This document shows positions 45,785 through 54,224 of a DNA stretch of 64,000 bases, one piece after another. Source of the DNA: Amycolatopsis oliviviridis (GTDB taxonomy: Bacteria; Actinomycetota; Actinomycetes; Mycobacteriales; Pseudonocardiaceae); NCBI RefSeq assembly GCF_014654365.1, contig NZ_BNAY01000002.1, positions 993,728-1,057,727 on the forward strand, written 5' to 3'. The notes under the pieces are model-generated. The model ran no database searches. It was not told the DNA's origin and saw only the letters and a program-made list of their open reading frames with translations. A program made the translations under genes and the position numbers. The number at the start of each line of letters is the position of its first letter. Within the stretch, counting starts at the first letter, position 1.

Positions 45785-46740
45785 CGTGCTCGGTCTCCGA
45801 TCCGTTCGGCGGCTCGCAGCCGCACGGAGGCGGCCCGTGTGTTCTGTTCGGTCTCCGCCTCGCCGGCCTTCTCGGCCCCTCTGGTGAGCAGTTTCAGTTC
45901 CGGGCCGTGGCCCGGCAGTTCGACCGGAAGCCCTTCCGGGGTCCGGGATTTCGCCAGTTCCGCGAAGGCCTGCTTGACCAGCCTGTCCTCGAGGGACTGA
46001 TAGGACTCGACGACGATGCGGCCGCCGACGGCGAGTGAGGACAGCGCCCGCGGCATCGCCCGCCGCAGCACCTCCAGTTCGCCGTTGACCTCGATCCGCA
46101 GCGCCTGGAAGGTGCGCTTCGCCGGATGGCCGCCGGTGCGCCTGCTGGCCGCGGGGACCGCGTCGTACAGCAGTTCCACCAGCCGCCCGCTACGCGTGAA
46201 GGGTTCCTTCTCTCGTTCCGCCACAACGGCTTTGACGATCCGCTGGGCGAAGCGTTCCTCGCCGTAGTCGCGCAGGATCCGGATCAGCTCGCCCGGCGCG
46301 TAGGTGTTGAGCACGTCGGCCGCGGTGATCCCGGTGGTCGGGTCCATCCGCATGTCGAGCGGGGAATCCTTGGAGTAGGCGAAACCGCGTTCGGCGCGAT
46401 CCAGCTGCATCGAGGAAACGCCGAGGTCGAACAGGATCCCGTCCACTCTGGACAGTCCGAGACCCTGCAGCGCGGACGGCATCTCGTCGTAGACGGCGTG
46501 CACGAAGTCGACGCGATCACCATGCGGCGCAAGACGTTTCGCGGAGAGTTCCAGCGCGTTGGGGTCACGGTCGAGCGCGACCAGGCGCAAGGAGGGGAAC
46601 GCGGTGAGCAGCGCGTCGGAATGACCGCCGAGTCCGACGGTCGCGTCGACCAGCACGGCCTCGCGGTCGGAGAAGACCGGCTCGAACAGCTCGACGATTC
46701 GGTCGAGCAGCACGGGGACGTGCTCGTGTTCGTCTGCCAT
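45781..46740 (-). CDS. rsmH: 16S rRNA (cytosine1402-N4)-methyltransferase RsmH
   Basis: A 319-residue RsmH/MraW. It methylates N4 of C1402 in 16S rRNA using SAM. SAM-binding motif: [20 protein letters not shown] near residues 29-48. The target/cofactor segment [17 protein letters not shown] is present, as is the C-terminal [18 protein letters not shown] at 46740 with GGGGGGAAG upstream. Its ATGA overlap couples it to ftsL. Confidence 0.95.
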   Translation of the reverse strand: MADEHEHVPVLLDRIVELFEPVFSDREAVLVDATVGLGGHSDALLTAFPSLRLVALDRDPNALELSAKRLAPHGDRVDFVHAVYDEMPSALQGLGLSRVDGILFDLGVSSMQLDRAERGFAYSKDSPLDMRMDPTTGITAADVLNTYAPGELIRILRDYGEERFAQRIVKAVVAEREKEPFTRSGRLVELLYDAVPAASRRTGGHPAKRTFQALRIEVNGELEVLRRAMPRALSSLAVGGRIVVESYQSLEDRLVKQAFAELAKSRTPEGLPVELPGHGPELKLLTRGAEKAGEAETEQNTRAASVRLRAAERIGDRAR

Positions 46741-46776
46741 GTCTTCCCCCCTTTCCTGTAGTGCCGGGGAAGATGC

Positions 46777-46871
46777 CGGATGCCGTCAGGTCCCTGTCCG
46801 CCCGCCTGCTGACCTGGTACCGGGGAAGGTGTACCAGGGCCACTGAGCGGACAGAGGCCTCACGGCATCCG
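46777..46871. repeat. Long structured element between mraZ and rsmH
   Basis: Nested inverted repeat: CGGATGCCGT (46777-46786) with ACGGCATCCG (46862-46871); AGG/CCT; CTGTCCGC (46794-46801) with GCGGACAG (46847-46854); and an internal hairpin CCTGGTAC (46813-46820)/GTACCAGG (46831-46838) with a ten-base loop. The RNA would be a long stem with an internal arm, lying in the 204-base gap between mraZ and rsmH. Terminator, attenuator or processing site are all possible. Confidence 0.65.
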
Positions 46872-46944
46872 TGTGGGCGGTTCCCGGCGTGCCCGAAGCG
46901 TGAACCCGCGCCCCCCGACGGCGTGGGTGCTTCCTCGGTCACGT

Positions 46945-47376
46945 CTAGAAGACGCCCGGCAGAACTTCCTCTCGAGCCTTCGCGTAGCTGTCCTCGTGTT
47001 CGTCCAGGTAGCCCTGCCACGCTTGGGCGTCCCAGATCTCCAGCCTGGTGATCGCCCCGATCACCACGCACTCCTTGTTCAGCCCGGCGTAGCGCCGGAG
47101 CTCGGACGCGATCGCGATACGTCCTTGCCCGTCCGGGCGTTGTTCGTCCGTCCCGGCGAAGAGATAACGCTGATAGGCCCGGACCGCCTCGTTCGTGAAC
47201 GGGGCGTCGGCGACCTTTCTCGCCATCTGCTCGAACTCGGCCCGGGGAAAGACGAAGAGACAGTGATCCTGTCCCTTGGTGACCATCAGCCCACCGGCGA
47301 GCGCGTCGCGGAACTTCGCGGGCAGCGTGAGCCGCCCCTTGTCATCCAGTTTCGGGGTGTGGGTGCCGAGGAACAC
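46945..47376 (-). CDS. mraZ: Transcriptional regulator MraZ
   Basis: A 143-residue MraZ with two AbrB-like SpoVT/MraZ domains. The first begins [23 protein letters not shown] and the second has [18 protein letters not shown]. MraZ binds TGGG-type direct repeats about ten bases apart upstream of mraZ and represses the dcw cluster in E. coli. The GTG at 47376 has GGAGGTGGAG upstream. Arrays of GTGGGG and GTGGTG repeats lie upstream (47441-47711), which fits autoregulation. Confidence 0.95.
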   Translation of the reverse strand: MFLGTHTPKLDDKGRLTLPAKFRDALAGGLMVTKGQDHCLFVFPRAEFEQMARKVADAPFTNEAVRAYQRYLFAGTDEQRPDGQGRIAIASELRRYAGLNKECVVIGAITRLEIWDAQAWQGYLDEHEDSYAKAREEVLPGVF

Positions 47377-47440
47377 CGGCTCCACCTCCCTACCGATCCC
47401 GGATGCGAACAACCGAGCTCGGCCACGGGGCTCCCTTCTG

Positions 47441-47476
47441 CCCCACTGCGCACCACCGTACCCCACTTTTCACCAC
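47441..47476 (-). promoter_or_regulatory. MraZ box array, cluster 1
   Basis: Four boxes at an exact ten-base period on the minus strand: CCCCAC (47441), CACCAC (47451), CCCCAC (47461) and CACCAC (47471), i.e. GTGGGG/GTGGTG alternating. This matches the TGGGN-N5 direct-repeat operators reported for E. coli MraZ. It sits 65-100 bases before the mraZ start. Confidence 0.75.
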
Positions 47477-47537
47477 AGTCAACGCGGCAAAAGCCGCCAC
47501 CACTCCGTCGTGTCAGACGTTTTCGCTGGTCAGCCAG

Positions 47538-47572
47538 GTGGGGCCAGGTGGGGGCGTGGTGGGGGACGGTGG
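47538..47572 (+). promoter_or_regulatory. MraZ box array, cluster 2
   Basis: GTGGGG at 47538, 47548 and 47559 and GTGG at 47569, steps of ten to eleven bases, on the plus strand, so inverted relative to cluster 1. They lie 160-200 bases before the mraZ start. Confidence 0.55.
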
Positions 47573-47651
47573 CCAAGATCCCCCTCTGCGGGTATCGAAG
47601 CAACCTCACCCATGCCTGATGCGTCCGGATATCGGCAGCCGGAACCCTGCC

Positions 47652-47711
47652 GTGGGGCGGAGTGGGGGCGAAAGTGGGGGAATCCGGTGGGGAGCGGTGG
47701 GGGCATTGTGG
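47652..47711 (+). promoter_or_regulatory. MraZ box array, cluster 3
   Basis: GTGGGG at 47652, 47662, 47674, 47687 and 47697, then GTGG at 47708, spaced ten to thirteen bases, on the plus strand. Together with clusters 1 and 2 this gives about 14 boxes. The rest of the 533-base gap 47377-47909 holds no gene that I can recognise. Confidence 0.5.
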
Positions 47712-47909
47712 AGCGTCGCCCACGACGGATTCCGTACCTGGTGGGACTTCCACGCCCTTCGAAACCCGCCTGTCGGCAAAGGACGATCGTTGCCAACGAG
47801 CCTCGTGAGTGGTAATGACGGCTAGAACCGCGCTGGCCGTTCACGAGCCCGACGCGGCCGGCGACGTCGTCGGTTCATCCCAGGTTTTGCTTCGTCCTAA
47901 TCGGACACC

Positions 47910-48491
47910 TCAGCGTCTGCGCCTGCGGCGTCCGTTCATCCCGGACGCGGTGCGACGGTTGACGCCGCGCCAGTCCTTGGGCTTCTCCTTCGGTTCCGGC
48001 AGGAGCCGGTCGACGCGGCCGCCCACCCAGAACCCGGCGAGCCAGCCGGGGATCACGCTCACGAAGACGAGCAGGATCCACCAGCCGTCGGCGATCGGCC
48101 ACGACGGCCGGTCGACCGGGACCACGGAGAGTCCGCTGCGCGAGCTGTTCTTCTTCCAGTACTTGAACTCTTCGACCGCCACACGGCCGGTCAGCGCGGA
48201 GACCGAGGTGACCGTCGTACCGGAGACCTTTTCGCCACCAGGGGAAACGGCGTCCCACCGGACTTCCGCCTGACACGAGTACGTCATCCAGGTGTGGACC
48301 GCGGTCCTCTGACATCGCTCGACCTGGGCGGTGCCGCTCCTGGTGAGCGTGCCCCAGGGCTCGAAACCGACCACCCACTGCAGGGAGAACATCAGCCACA
48401 GCGTGAGAAGAACACAGAAGGCGCCCATCACGCCGGGCGGCCACCACCGGGTGCGCCGGGCCCTGACAGGTTGTCCGGGCAGATCAGTCAT
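47910..48491 (-). CDS. Membrane protein of the type VII-linked block
   Basis: A 193-residue protein with two membrane segments (about 21-42, VMGAFCVLLTLWLMFSLQWVV, and 137-157, GWWILLVFVSVIPGWLAGFWV) and an extracytoplasmic domain between them containing two cysteines (RCQRTAVHTWMTYSCQAE). Arg-rich C-terminus. Its ATG overlaps the stop of the WXG-type gene by eight bases, so it is translated with it; a role as partner or immunity protein is a guess. I cannot assign a named function. Confidence 0.7.
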   Translation of the reverse strand: MTDLPGQPVRARRTRWWPPGVMGAFCVLLTLWLMFSLQWVVGFEPWGTLTRSGTAQVERCQRTAVHTWMTYSCQAEVRWDAVSPGGEKVSGTTVTSVSALTGRVAVEEFKYWKKNSSRSGLSVVPVDRPSWPIADGWWILLVFVSVIPGWLAGFWVGGRVDRLLPEPKEKPKDWRGVNRRTASGMNGRRRRRR

Positions 48492-49542
48492 CGTCGTCGA
48501 GCGAGCCGCTGATCCGGCCGCTGGTGGGCGGTGTGACGCGGCCGCGTTCGGACGAGCCACCGTCGTATTGGTTGTAGTCCGCGGCGGCCGCTTTTCCCGC
48601 TTCCTTGGCGACCTTCAGACCGGTGTTCTCGGCGATCTTGCCGCCGACGGTGTTCTCCATCCGGTCTTTCGCGCCACGGAGGTACTTGAGGTTGTCGCCC
48701 TTGAGTCCGTCCAGCGTCTTGTCACTCGCCTTGATCGCCTTGTTCGCCTCGCGCCCCAGCTCGGAGGACTTCCGTCCCAGCGCTCGCGCGGCCTCTCGGG
48801 CACGCTCACTCGAACCTTCGAACCGCTTCACGAACCGCTGGATGGCGCCCAGCAGCTTGCCGAGCTTCTTCTGGATCTTCGCCATGACCTTGACCGCGTC
48901 GGCGAAGATGCTCGCGGTGAACGCGGCGACCGAACCGCCGAGGGTGAACCACGACGACGCGAGCGCGAGGAGCGCGCGAGTGATCACGTCGCTGATGAAG
49001 CCTGCGATGATGTCGAAGATCAGTGCCCGCGCGGTGGCCACCACCATGCCGCCGGTGGTGATCCACTGCGCCGAGTCCTTCGCTTCCGCGGCGACGTCAC
49101 GCAAAGACTGTGTGTACTGAAGCGCGACACGGCGATAGGCGATCGCCGCGTCACCGTCCCAGCCGGAGGTCGTGCTCAGGGAACTTTCGTAGTCACCGGC
49201 CACGGCTTCGAGTTCGGCCGCGATGTTGTTCCAGGTCTGCGCCGCCTGCTGGACCGACTCGGGATCACCGGTGAGGATCTCCAGTGGCTCGCGGATGAAG
49301 TCCAGGTTCTCCATCAGCCAGCCGACACCGGCCTTCACCAGCTCACCCAGCGGGTTCAGGACCATCGACAACACGTCCAAGCCGAAGGAGACGCCGTCCA
49401 TCGCGACCGCGAACGCGTCGAGATCTTCGCCCTTCGCCCCTTTGTAGATGTCGCCGACCACGCTCGCACCGCTGTCGAAGACGCCTCCGCCCTTGAACGG
49501 CTCGGACTTCTCCTCCTTCTTGGCGACCAGGTCCTCGCTCAC
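48484..49542 (-). CDS. WXG100-like type VII secretion effector candidate
   Basis: A 352-residue protein. Residues about 90-160 have a WXG100-type helical hairpin with the turn GWDGDAA (W128-x-G130). A hydrophobic stretch follows (about 163-217, ARALIFDIIAGFISDV...), then a basic helical part (AKIQKKLGKLLGAIQRFVKRFEG) and an acidic, Gly/Ser-rich tail ending in Asp4. The architecture resembles long LXG/WXG polymorphic effectors, but no toxin catalytic motif is visible. GTG start overlaps the EspC-like stop (GTGA). The hydrophobic and basic segments may interact with membranes. Confidence 0.7.
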   Translation of the reverse strand: MSEDLVAKKEEKSEPFKGGGVFDSGASVVGDIYKGAKGEDLDAFAVAMDGVSFGLDVLSMVLNPLGELVKAGVGWLMENLDFIREPLEILTGDPESVQQAAQTWNNIAAELEAVAGDYESSLSTTSGWDGDAAIAYRRVALQYTQSLRDVAAEAKDSAQWITTGGMVVATARALIFDIIAGFISDVITRALLALASSWFTLGGSVAAFTASIFADAVKVMAKIQKKLGKLLGAIQRFVKRFEGSSERAREAARALGRKSSELGREANKAIKASDKTLDGLKGDNLKYLRGAKDRMENTVGGKIAENTGLKVAKEAGKAAAADYNQYDGGSSERGRVTPPTSGRISGSLDDDD

Positions 49543-49862
49543 AGCTTCTTCCCCAGGTCCCGGCTGAGCTGCGCCGCGTCGTCGTCGATCTTCGTGTAGT
49601 CTGTCGCCGCCTTCTTCAGCGCGTCGGACAACGCGTCGCCGAGGTTCGCCGCGCTGGTCATCAGCTCGTCCGCGTCGCCCTGGGCGATCTGCAGGACGCC
49701 GCCGACGGGCACCGCACACAGCAGGCCGTAGCCCGCGAAGCCGCCCATGCCGACCTGGTTCGCCGCCGACGCCGCGCCGCGGATGCGGTCGGCGAGATCG
49801 GAGACCTGGTCAGCGTGCGCCTTCAGCCGTTCCGGCGAGACGCCGTATCCCGGCCCGCTCAC
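49539..49862 (-). CDS. EspC-like type VII secretion target
   Basis: A 107-residue, helical-hairpin protein. The C-terminal DYTKIDDDAAQLSRDLG has the YxxxD secretion signal (Tyr89-x-x-x-Asp93) recognised by ESX systems. The family (EspC/DUF2580) acts as a secreted partner in ESX-1 related systems. GTG start at 49862 overlapping the YbaB-like stop. Likely forms a heterodimer with a neighbouring helical-hairpin protein (inference). Confidence 0.8.
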   Translation of the reverse strand: MSGPGYGVSPERLKAHADQVSDLADRIRGAASAANQVGMGGFAGYGLLCAVPVGGVLQIAQGDADELMTSAANLGDALSDALKKAATDYTKIDDDAAQLSRDLGKKL

Positions 49863-50386
49863 GAGCGGCCGGTCCAGTCGACGTTCTGGAAGTCCTCGCC
49901 GTCGTCCTCATCGGACGCGGGACGGGAAGGACGGCGCTTCGGCGGTTCGGGCGCGGGCTGCGCCTCGGGCGCGATGAACCGCGCGGAGTCGTCCGGTTCC
50001 GGAGCGGTCTGGGGTTCTTCCCGGGGCGGCAGCGTGCTCTTGATGAAGTCGACCGCGTCGGAGTCTTCGCCGGTCAGCCCGGCCATGATCTCGAGAGTCC
50101 GGTCCGCGGCCCTCGTCGTCGCCTTGCGGTAGGTGCTCATGATCAGCGACGCGAGCTGGGCGGGCGGCCGTTCCTGCGCCTGCGGGGACAGCGCGAGCGA
50201 CATCAGGCCACCGCCGGGGTTGACCGTCACGGTGACCAGCCGGTCCGGGCTGCTCAAGGTGACGACGTTGTTCTCCAGCTCGGACTTCGCCTGCTCCGCC
50301 TTGGCGAGCAGCGCCGCACTGCGCTGTTCCTGCTCGCGCATCCACTCCCGCGGATCACGCACTTGGCCGCCGAACGGCACCGTCAT
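49859..50386 (-). CDS. YbaB/EbfC-type nucleoid-associated family protein
   Basis: A 175-residue protein. The N-terminal region (REWMREQEQRSAALLAKAEQAKSELENNVVTLSSPDRLVTVTVNPGGGLMSLAL) has the helix plus beta hairpin of the YbaB/EbfC DNA-binding fold. The C-terminal half is Pro/Glu/Asp-rich and probably disordered. Such YbaB-like proteins are common next to EspC/PPE genes in actinomycetes; their role there is unknown. ATG start at 50386. Confidence 0.75.
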   Translation of the reverse strand: MTVPFGGQVRDPREWMREQEQRSAALLAKAEQAKSELENNVVTLSSPDRLVTVTVNPGGGLMSLALSPQAQERPPAQLASLIMSTYRKATTRAADRTLEIMAGLTGEDSDAVDFIKSTLPPREEPQTAPEPDDSARFIAPEAQPAPEPPKRRPSRPASDEDDGEDFQNVDWTGRS

Positions 50387-50430
50387 TCCGGACCCCCTCT
50401 TCCCCGAAGGCTTCTCGGGCTCCTGACAAC

Positions 50431-51183
50431 TTAGCGGTCCTGGTCCAGCAGCGACGCCAGTCGCGCCGCCAGCCGGGGACCGTCCACAGGGGACACGTTC
50501 ACCCACGCCTGCCCGCCGCGCCCCTCGGTCCGCGCGGCACAGTACGCGCCGACGTCGGTGTCGAACCAGGTCAGCCCGCCGGCCCGGTGCGAGCGGCCGT
50601 CGCGGTCGCGGGTCCGCACGGTGAACTGGCCCGCGCTGTAGACCGGCCGCGCCTGGATCGCGAGCACCTCGCGCAGCTGACTGTCCGAGGCCGACGACCG
50701 GCCGCCGTCGCCGAACACCGGATCCTCCAGGTCACCGCCGAAGCGCGCGGCGGGCAGGCTGATCCCGTAACCGGGACCGGGCCGCAGCTCCGGCAGGACG
50801 TCGACGATCGCGCCGAACACCTCGCCGTCGCCGATCCCGGACAACGCGATGGTCTGTTCGGGCTGGGTGGCCAGCACGCCGTGCCGCCCGCGCGCGGCCG
50901 CGACCGCGCGGAACGGGGCCTCGGCCGTCATGTCGGCCAGCGCTTCGCATTCGACGTAGACCTCGGCGCGCGCGAGCAGGTCCAAGCGCGCTTCGAGGGC
51001 GGCGTCGAGCCGGTCCCCGTCATAAAGGCCTCGTTCGGCGAGGTTGTCGTAGACCACGCCGCGGATCTCGTCGCGTTCCGCCTCCGTGGCACCGACACTG
51101 CGGACGGACAGCGGCCAGGGCGGGGCCGCGTGCCCCAGGTCGGACCAGAGGACGTCGAACGCCGACGCGGAAACGCGGATCAA
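50431..51183 (-). CDS. ESX secretion-associated protein, EspG family
   Basis: A 250-residue EspG-like chaperone. EspG binds PPE/PE-type substrates in the cytosol and delivers them to the ESX membrane complex. The family pattern is seen in FDVLWSDLGHAAPPWPLSVRSVGATEAER at the N-terminus and in the C-terminal TWFDTDVGAYCAARTE...VNVSPVDGPRLAARLASLL. It overlaps the stop of the PPE-like gene by four bases (ATGA), which supports pairing with that substrate. Confidence 0.85.
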   Translation of the reverse strand: MIRVSASAFDVLWSDLGHAAPPWPLSVRSVGATEAERDEIRGVVYDNLAERGLYDGDRLDAALEARLDLLARAEVYVECEALADMTAEAPFRAVAAARGRHGVLATQPEQTIALSGIGDGEVFGAIVDVLPELRPGPGYGISLPAARFGGDLEDPVFGDGGRSSASDSQLREVLAIQARPVYSAGQFTVRTRDRDGRSHRAGGLTWFDTDVGAYCAARTEGRGGQAWVNVSPVDGPRLAARLASLLDQDR

Positions 51184-51758
51184 GACCGCCCCAGCTCGGG
51201 GGGCTTCCCGAAGGAGACCTGCGGAGTCAGCGAACGCAGCGAGGCATCGCGGGTGTTCATGACGTCGACGGCCTTGCGGCGGGCCGCCTCGGCCTCCGCG
51301 TGCTTGGCCTCCATCTCGTCGGCGAGCGCGGCGAGCGCGGCGAGGTTCCCACCGGCGGCGGCGCCGCGGATCATCGCGCCGGGGTCGTAGTCCACCGGCG
51401 GCGGCATGTCCGCGCGAGCCCGCGCGGCGGCCTCGGCCTGACCGGAGACCGCCTGCCCGAGCACGGACGAGAGATCGGCGGACCAGGTCAGCCAGCCGGA
51501 CGCCGTGGAGAGCACGCCGCGGAGCGCGTCACCCGCTTCCCCACGCCAGTTCTCTTCGCTGCTGCCGACCAGCCCGGCCAGGTCGGACGTCGCGTCGTGC
51601 ATGCGCCGCGCGAGCGCGTCCCAGGCTGCGCCGATGCCACCGGCCGCCTCGGGATCGTTGCCCGCTTCGACTTCGGCGGCCAGCGCCTCGTGGCTGTAGG
51701 CCTCGTACCGCGTGGCCGCGACCGGGACCTCGCGGCCCGGCGTCTCTCCTTCAGGCAC
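51180..51758 (-). CDS. PPE-like/WXG helical secretion substrate
   Basis: A 192-residue helical protein with a WxG turn (SEENWRGEAGDALRGVL, W71-R-G73) and the helix pair typical of PPE/WXG100-type substrates, followed by an Ala-rich helical tail. The PPE motif itself is not obvious. The GTG at 51758 was chosen because AGGAG lies seven bases upstream; an in-frame start upstream (51803) lacks one. The EspG gene follows directly, the usual chaperone-substrate order. Confidence 0.75.
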   Translation of the reverse strand: MPEGETPGREVPVAATRYEAYSHEALAAEVEAGNDPEAAGGIGAAWDALARRMHDATSDLAGLVGSSEENWRGEAGDALRGVLSTASGWLTWSADLSSVLGQAVSGQAEAAARARADMPPPVDYDPGAMIRGAAAGGNLAALAALADEMEAKHAEAEAARRKAVDVMNTRDASLRSLTPQVSFGKPPELGRS

Positions 51759-51781
51759 GACAATTCTCCTGATTATCGGCG

Positions 51782-51896
51782 GTGAACCCGCGTCCGCGAT
51801 CACGTCGACAGGGCGCTACTTGGTCAGACCTCTCACGACCGCGGACAAAGGCGCCCTGCCACCGCGATAGCGGGGCCTTCGGCCTGGCGGGTTCAC
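51782..51896. repeat. Composite palindromic repeat family D, copy 3
   Basis: Outer arms GTGAACCCGC (51782-51791)/GCGGGTTCAC (51887-51896), inner AGGGCGC (51810-51816)/GCGCCCT (51851-51857), then GGGGCCTTCGGCC. The GCGCCCTGCC...GGGGCCTTCGGCC part matches the copy at 60068-60202. It lies downstream of the DUF3558 gene and upstream of the PPE-like gene. Confidence 0.6.
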
Positions 51897-51942
51897 GCGT
51901 CATGTCATCTCCCGAGTTCGTCCTCAGCTCCGCCGACGGGCG

Positions 51943-52488
51943 CTAAGGCAGTTTGGGTTCGGCCAGTCCCGCCACCTTCACCGCGCGCTCGCAGGCGAGC
52001 GGGGTGTCGGTGAAGTTCGTGTTGCTCACGTCGATCTGGACGCTCGCCTTGTCCCCCATGCCGAGCAGGACCGCGCAGGTCCCGTCGGCGGCCTTCTTGT
52101 CGGCGACCTTGAGTGCTTCCCGGTCGCCGACCTTGGTCTTGGTAGCGGTCTTGCGCGCGATCTCGAGATCCGCCAGCCCGTTCCGCTCGTCCACGGTGAT
52201 GGTGACGCCGAAGGTCGCGGGCACCGTCCAGTCGCAGGCGCGGGCGCCGTTGATCTCCTTCGGCACGCCGAGCACGTTCACCCCGGCCGTCGACCGGTCC
52301 ATCGGATCGAGCAGCGTGCACGGATCCACCCCGGCCTTCTGCGCGGGCGCCGAGGACGAGGGAGCCGGGTCCGCACCGCCGTCGGCGGCCGGAATCCGCG
52401 CCTGGCCTGCGGCCCCTTGCCCGCAGGCGGACACTGTGAGGACGGCGAGCGCGCCGGAGAGGACGAGGAGAGGGAGGCGGGAGCGCAT
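51943..52488 (-). CDS. DUF3558 family lipoprotein
   Basis: A 181-residue lipoprotein: signal peptide MRSRLPLLVLSGALAVLTVSAC with the lipobox Cys22, then a Ser/Ala/Pro-rich linker. The mature domain begins DPCTLLDPMDRS and has further cysteines (ACDWTV, GTCAVLL, LACERAVKV), the pattern of DUF3558. The family is surface-anchored with no established function. ATG start at 52488, four bases beyond the next gene's stop, suggesting one operon. Confidence 0.85.
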   Translation of the reverse strand: MRSRLPLLVLSGALAVLTVSACGQGAAGQARIPAADGGADPAPSSSAPAQKAGVDPCTLLDPMDRSTAGVNVLGVPKEINGARACDWTVPATFGVTITVDERNGLADLEIARKTATKTKVGDREALKVADKKAADGTCAVLLGMGDKASVQIDVSNTNFTDTPLACERAVKVAGLAEPKLP

Positions 52489-52492
52489 GGGG

Positions 52493-52846
52493 TCAGCCGC
52501 CGACACAGTCCACGTCCGCCGCCGCTTGTTCATCCTGTCGGGTGTACCGGGCGAGCGCCTTCTCGATCCGGTTCTTGAGCGCCTCGAGTTCCTTGCCGAA
52601 TGCGGTGAGCGCCTCGACCGCGGAGCCTTCGGCCCCGATCCCGTACTGCGCCATGAACTTGCCGACCTCGTCCGCGTATCCCCCGCCGAGGGGAACCGTG
52701 CGGCCGAGCACCTTCGCTTCGCGGACCATCTGCCCGACCACGTCTTGCAGGGCGGAGATCTTCACGTGGGCGTCCGCCGCCAGCTCCGGGGCGACCGCGA
52801 ACCCGCTCAGATCGAACCTCGGTTTGGCGGTACTCACCTCGCTCAT
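52493..52846 (-). CDS. Small helical protein of the type VII-linked block
   Basis: A 117-residue protein that I cannot name. It consists largely of helices (AADAHVKISALQDVVGQMVREAKVL and VEALTAFGKELEALKNRIEKALARYTRQDEQA), resembling WXG100-like or EspC-like hairpins, but lacks a WxG motif and ends in DCVGG. ATG at 52846 (MSEVSTAK). It is followed four bases later by the DUF3558 lipoprotein gene; a secreted or ESX-related partner role is an inference from context. Confidence 0.65.
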   Translation of the reverse strand: MSEVSTAKPRFDLSGFAVAPELAADAHVKISALQDVVGQMVREAKVLGRTVPLGGGYADEVGKFMAQYGIGAEGSAVEALTAFGKELEALKNRIEKALARYTRQDEQAAADVDCVGG

Positions 52847-53119
52847 ATGCGAATACGCCTCTCCGTAGTCGGACGACCTCGCATCGGAGCATACGACAAA
52901 ACCCGGCGTCAGCGGGAGCACCTGAAAACGCGCTCAACTCACCCGATCGAGGTAAGGTCTTTGGTTGCACAGAGTCATCGACTGGGGTTGGCGGGGTTCC
53001 CCCCACGAGTTCGCCCGAGTTTGACACACTTCGTGGGAGGCTGACCGCTGCCCGGGGGACCCGAATCGGTCCGGCAGCTGACCCAGCGGACATCCAGCCA
53101 CGCGGCATCAGGAGGTCGA

Positions 53120-54208
53120 GTGACGTCGAGAATCCAGTCTGCGACGCCCGGCGAACAGCAGGGCGAGCAGGCAACCGGGCAAGCGCCGTATCCCACGGCC
53201 GCGGGCACGGTCAGCGGACTGCAGAACGGCCGGGCAGGCCGCGCGTCGCTGGACGAACTGCACGAGACGGCGCGGCGGATCGCCGCCAACGTCGAGCGGG
53301 TACTGGTCGGCAAACCCGACGTCATCCGCATCGCGCTCGTGACCCTCCTCGCCGAAGGCCACCTTCTCGTCGAAGACGTCCCCGGGGTCGGGAAGACCTC
53401 GCTGGCCAAGGCGCTGGCCCGCTCGATCGACTGCACCGTCAGCCGGATCCAGTTCACCCCCGACCTGCTGCCCAGCGACGTCACCGGGGTGTCCATCTAC
53501 AACCGGCAGAGCGGCGACTTCGAGTTCCGGCCCGGCCCGGTGTTCGCGAACATCGTGGTCGGCGACGAGATCAACCGCGCCTCGCCGAAGACGCAGTCGG
53601 CGCTGCTCGAATGCATGGAAGAGCACCAGGTCACCGTCGACACCTCGACGTACCACCTCGAAGAGCCGTTCATGGTGATCGCCACCCAGAACCCGATCGA
53701 GATGGAAGGCACCTACGCGCTGCCCGAGGCCCAGCGGGACCGGTTCACCGCGCGGGTGTCCATCGGCTACCCCGACCAGCAGGCCGAGCTGGCCATGGTC
53801 GACGAGCACGCCGGGCACAACCCGCTGGCCGACCTCGAGCCCGTCTCCGACCGCGAGTCGGTGCAGCGGCTGATCGAGACGGTGCGGTCGGTGCACATGT
53901 CGCCGGAGGTCCGCCGGTACGCCGTCGATCTGGTCTCCGCGACCCGGCAGGCACCGGAGATCCGGCTCGGCGCCTCGCCCCGGGCGACCTTGCAGCTGGT
54001 CCGCGCCGCCCGCGCGCAGGCCGCGCTCTCCGGCCGCGAGTTCGTCGTCCCGGACGACCTGCACACGGTCGCGATCCCGGTGCTGGCGCACCGCATGGTG
54101 CTCACCACCGAGGCGCACGCGGCCCGCCGTTCGGCCACCGACGTGGTCCGCGCGATCCTGCACCGCGTCCCCGTTCCGCAGGGCTCCTCGGGCACGAACC
54201 ACCGCTGA
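53120..54208 (+). CDS. MoxR-family AAA+ ATPase
   Basis: A 362-residue MoxR ATPase. Walker A is GVGKTS at 89-94 and Walker B IVVGDEINR ends at Glu150; the sensor 1 Asn is in FMVIATQNPIE. MoxR proteins act as chaperones in the assembly or maturation of complexes, often with DUF58 and VWA/transglutaminase partners, as here. GTG start with AGGAGG upstream. It is followed by DUF58 (16 bases) and transglutaminase genes, a conserved three-gene set. Confidence 0.93.
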   Translation: MTSRIQSATPGEQQGEQATGQAPYPTAAGTVSGLQNGRAGRASLDELHETARRIAANVERVLVGKPDVIRIALVTLLAEGHLLVEDVPGVGKTSLAKALARSIDCTVSRIQFTPDLLPSDVTGVSIYNRQSGDFEFRPGPVFANIVVGDEINRASPKTQSALLECMEEHQVTVDTSTYHLEEPFMVIATQNPIEMEGTYALPEAQRDRFTARVSIGYPDQQAELAMVDEHAGHNPLADLEPVSDRESVQRLIETVRSVHMSPEVRRYAVDLVSATRQAPEIRLGASPRATLQLVRAARAQAALSGREFVVPDDLHTVAIPVLAHRMVLTTEAHAARRSATDVVRAILHRVPVPQGSSGTNHR

Positions 54209-54224
54209 CAAAGGAAAACGGCGC

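Noticed and set aside
47652-47711. Possible CRISPR array
   Set aside because: The regular 10-13 base repeat of GTGGGG is far too short for a CRISPR repeat and spacers. It is explained as MraZ boxes.
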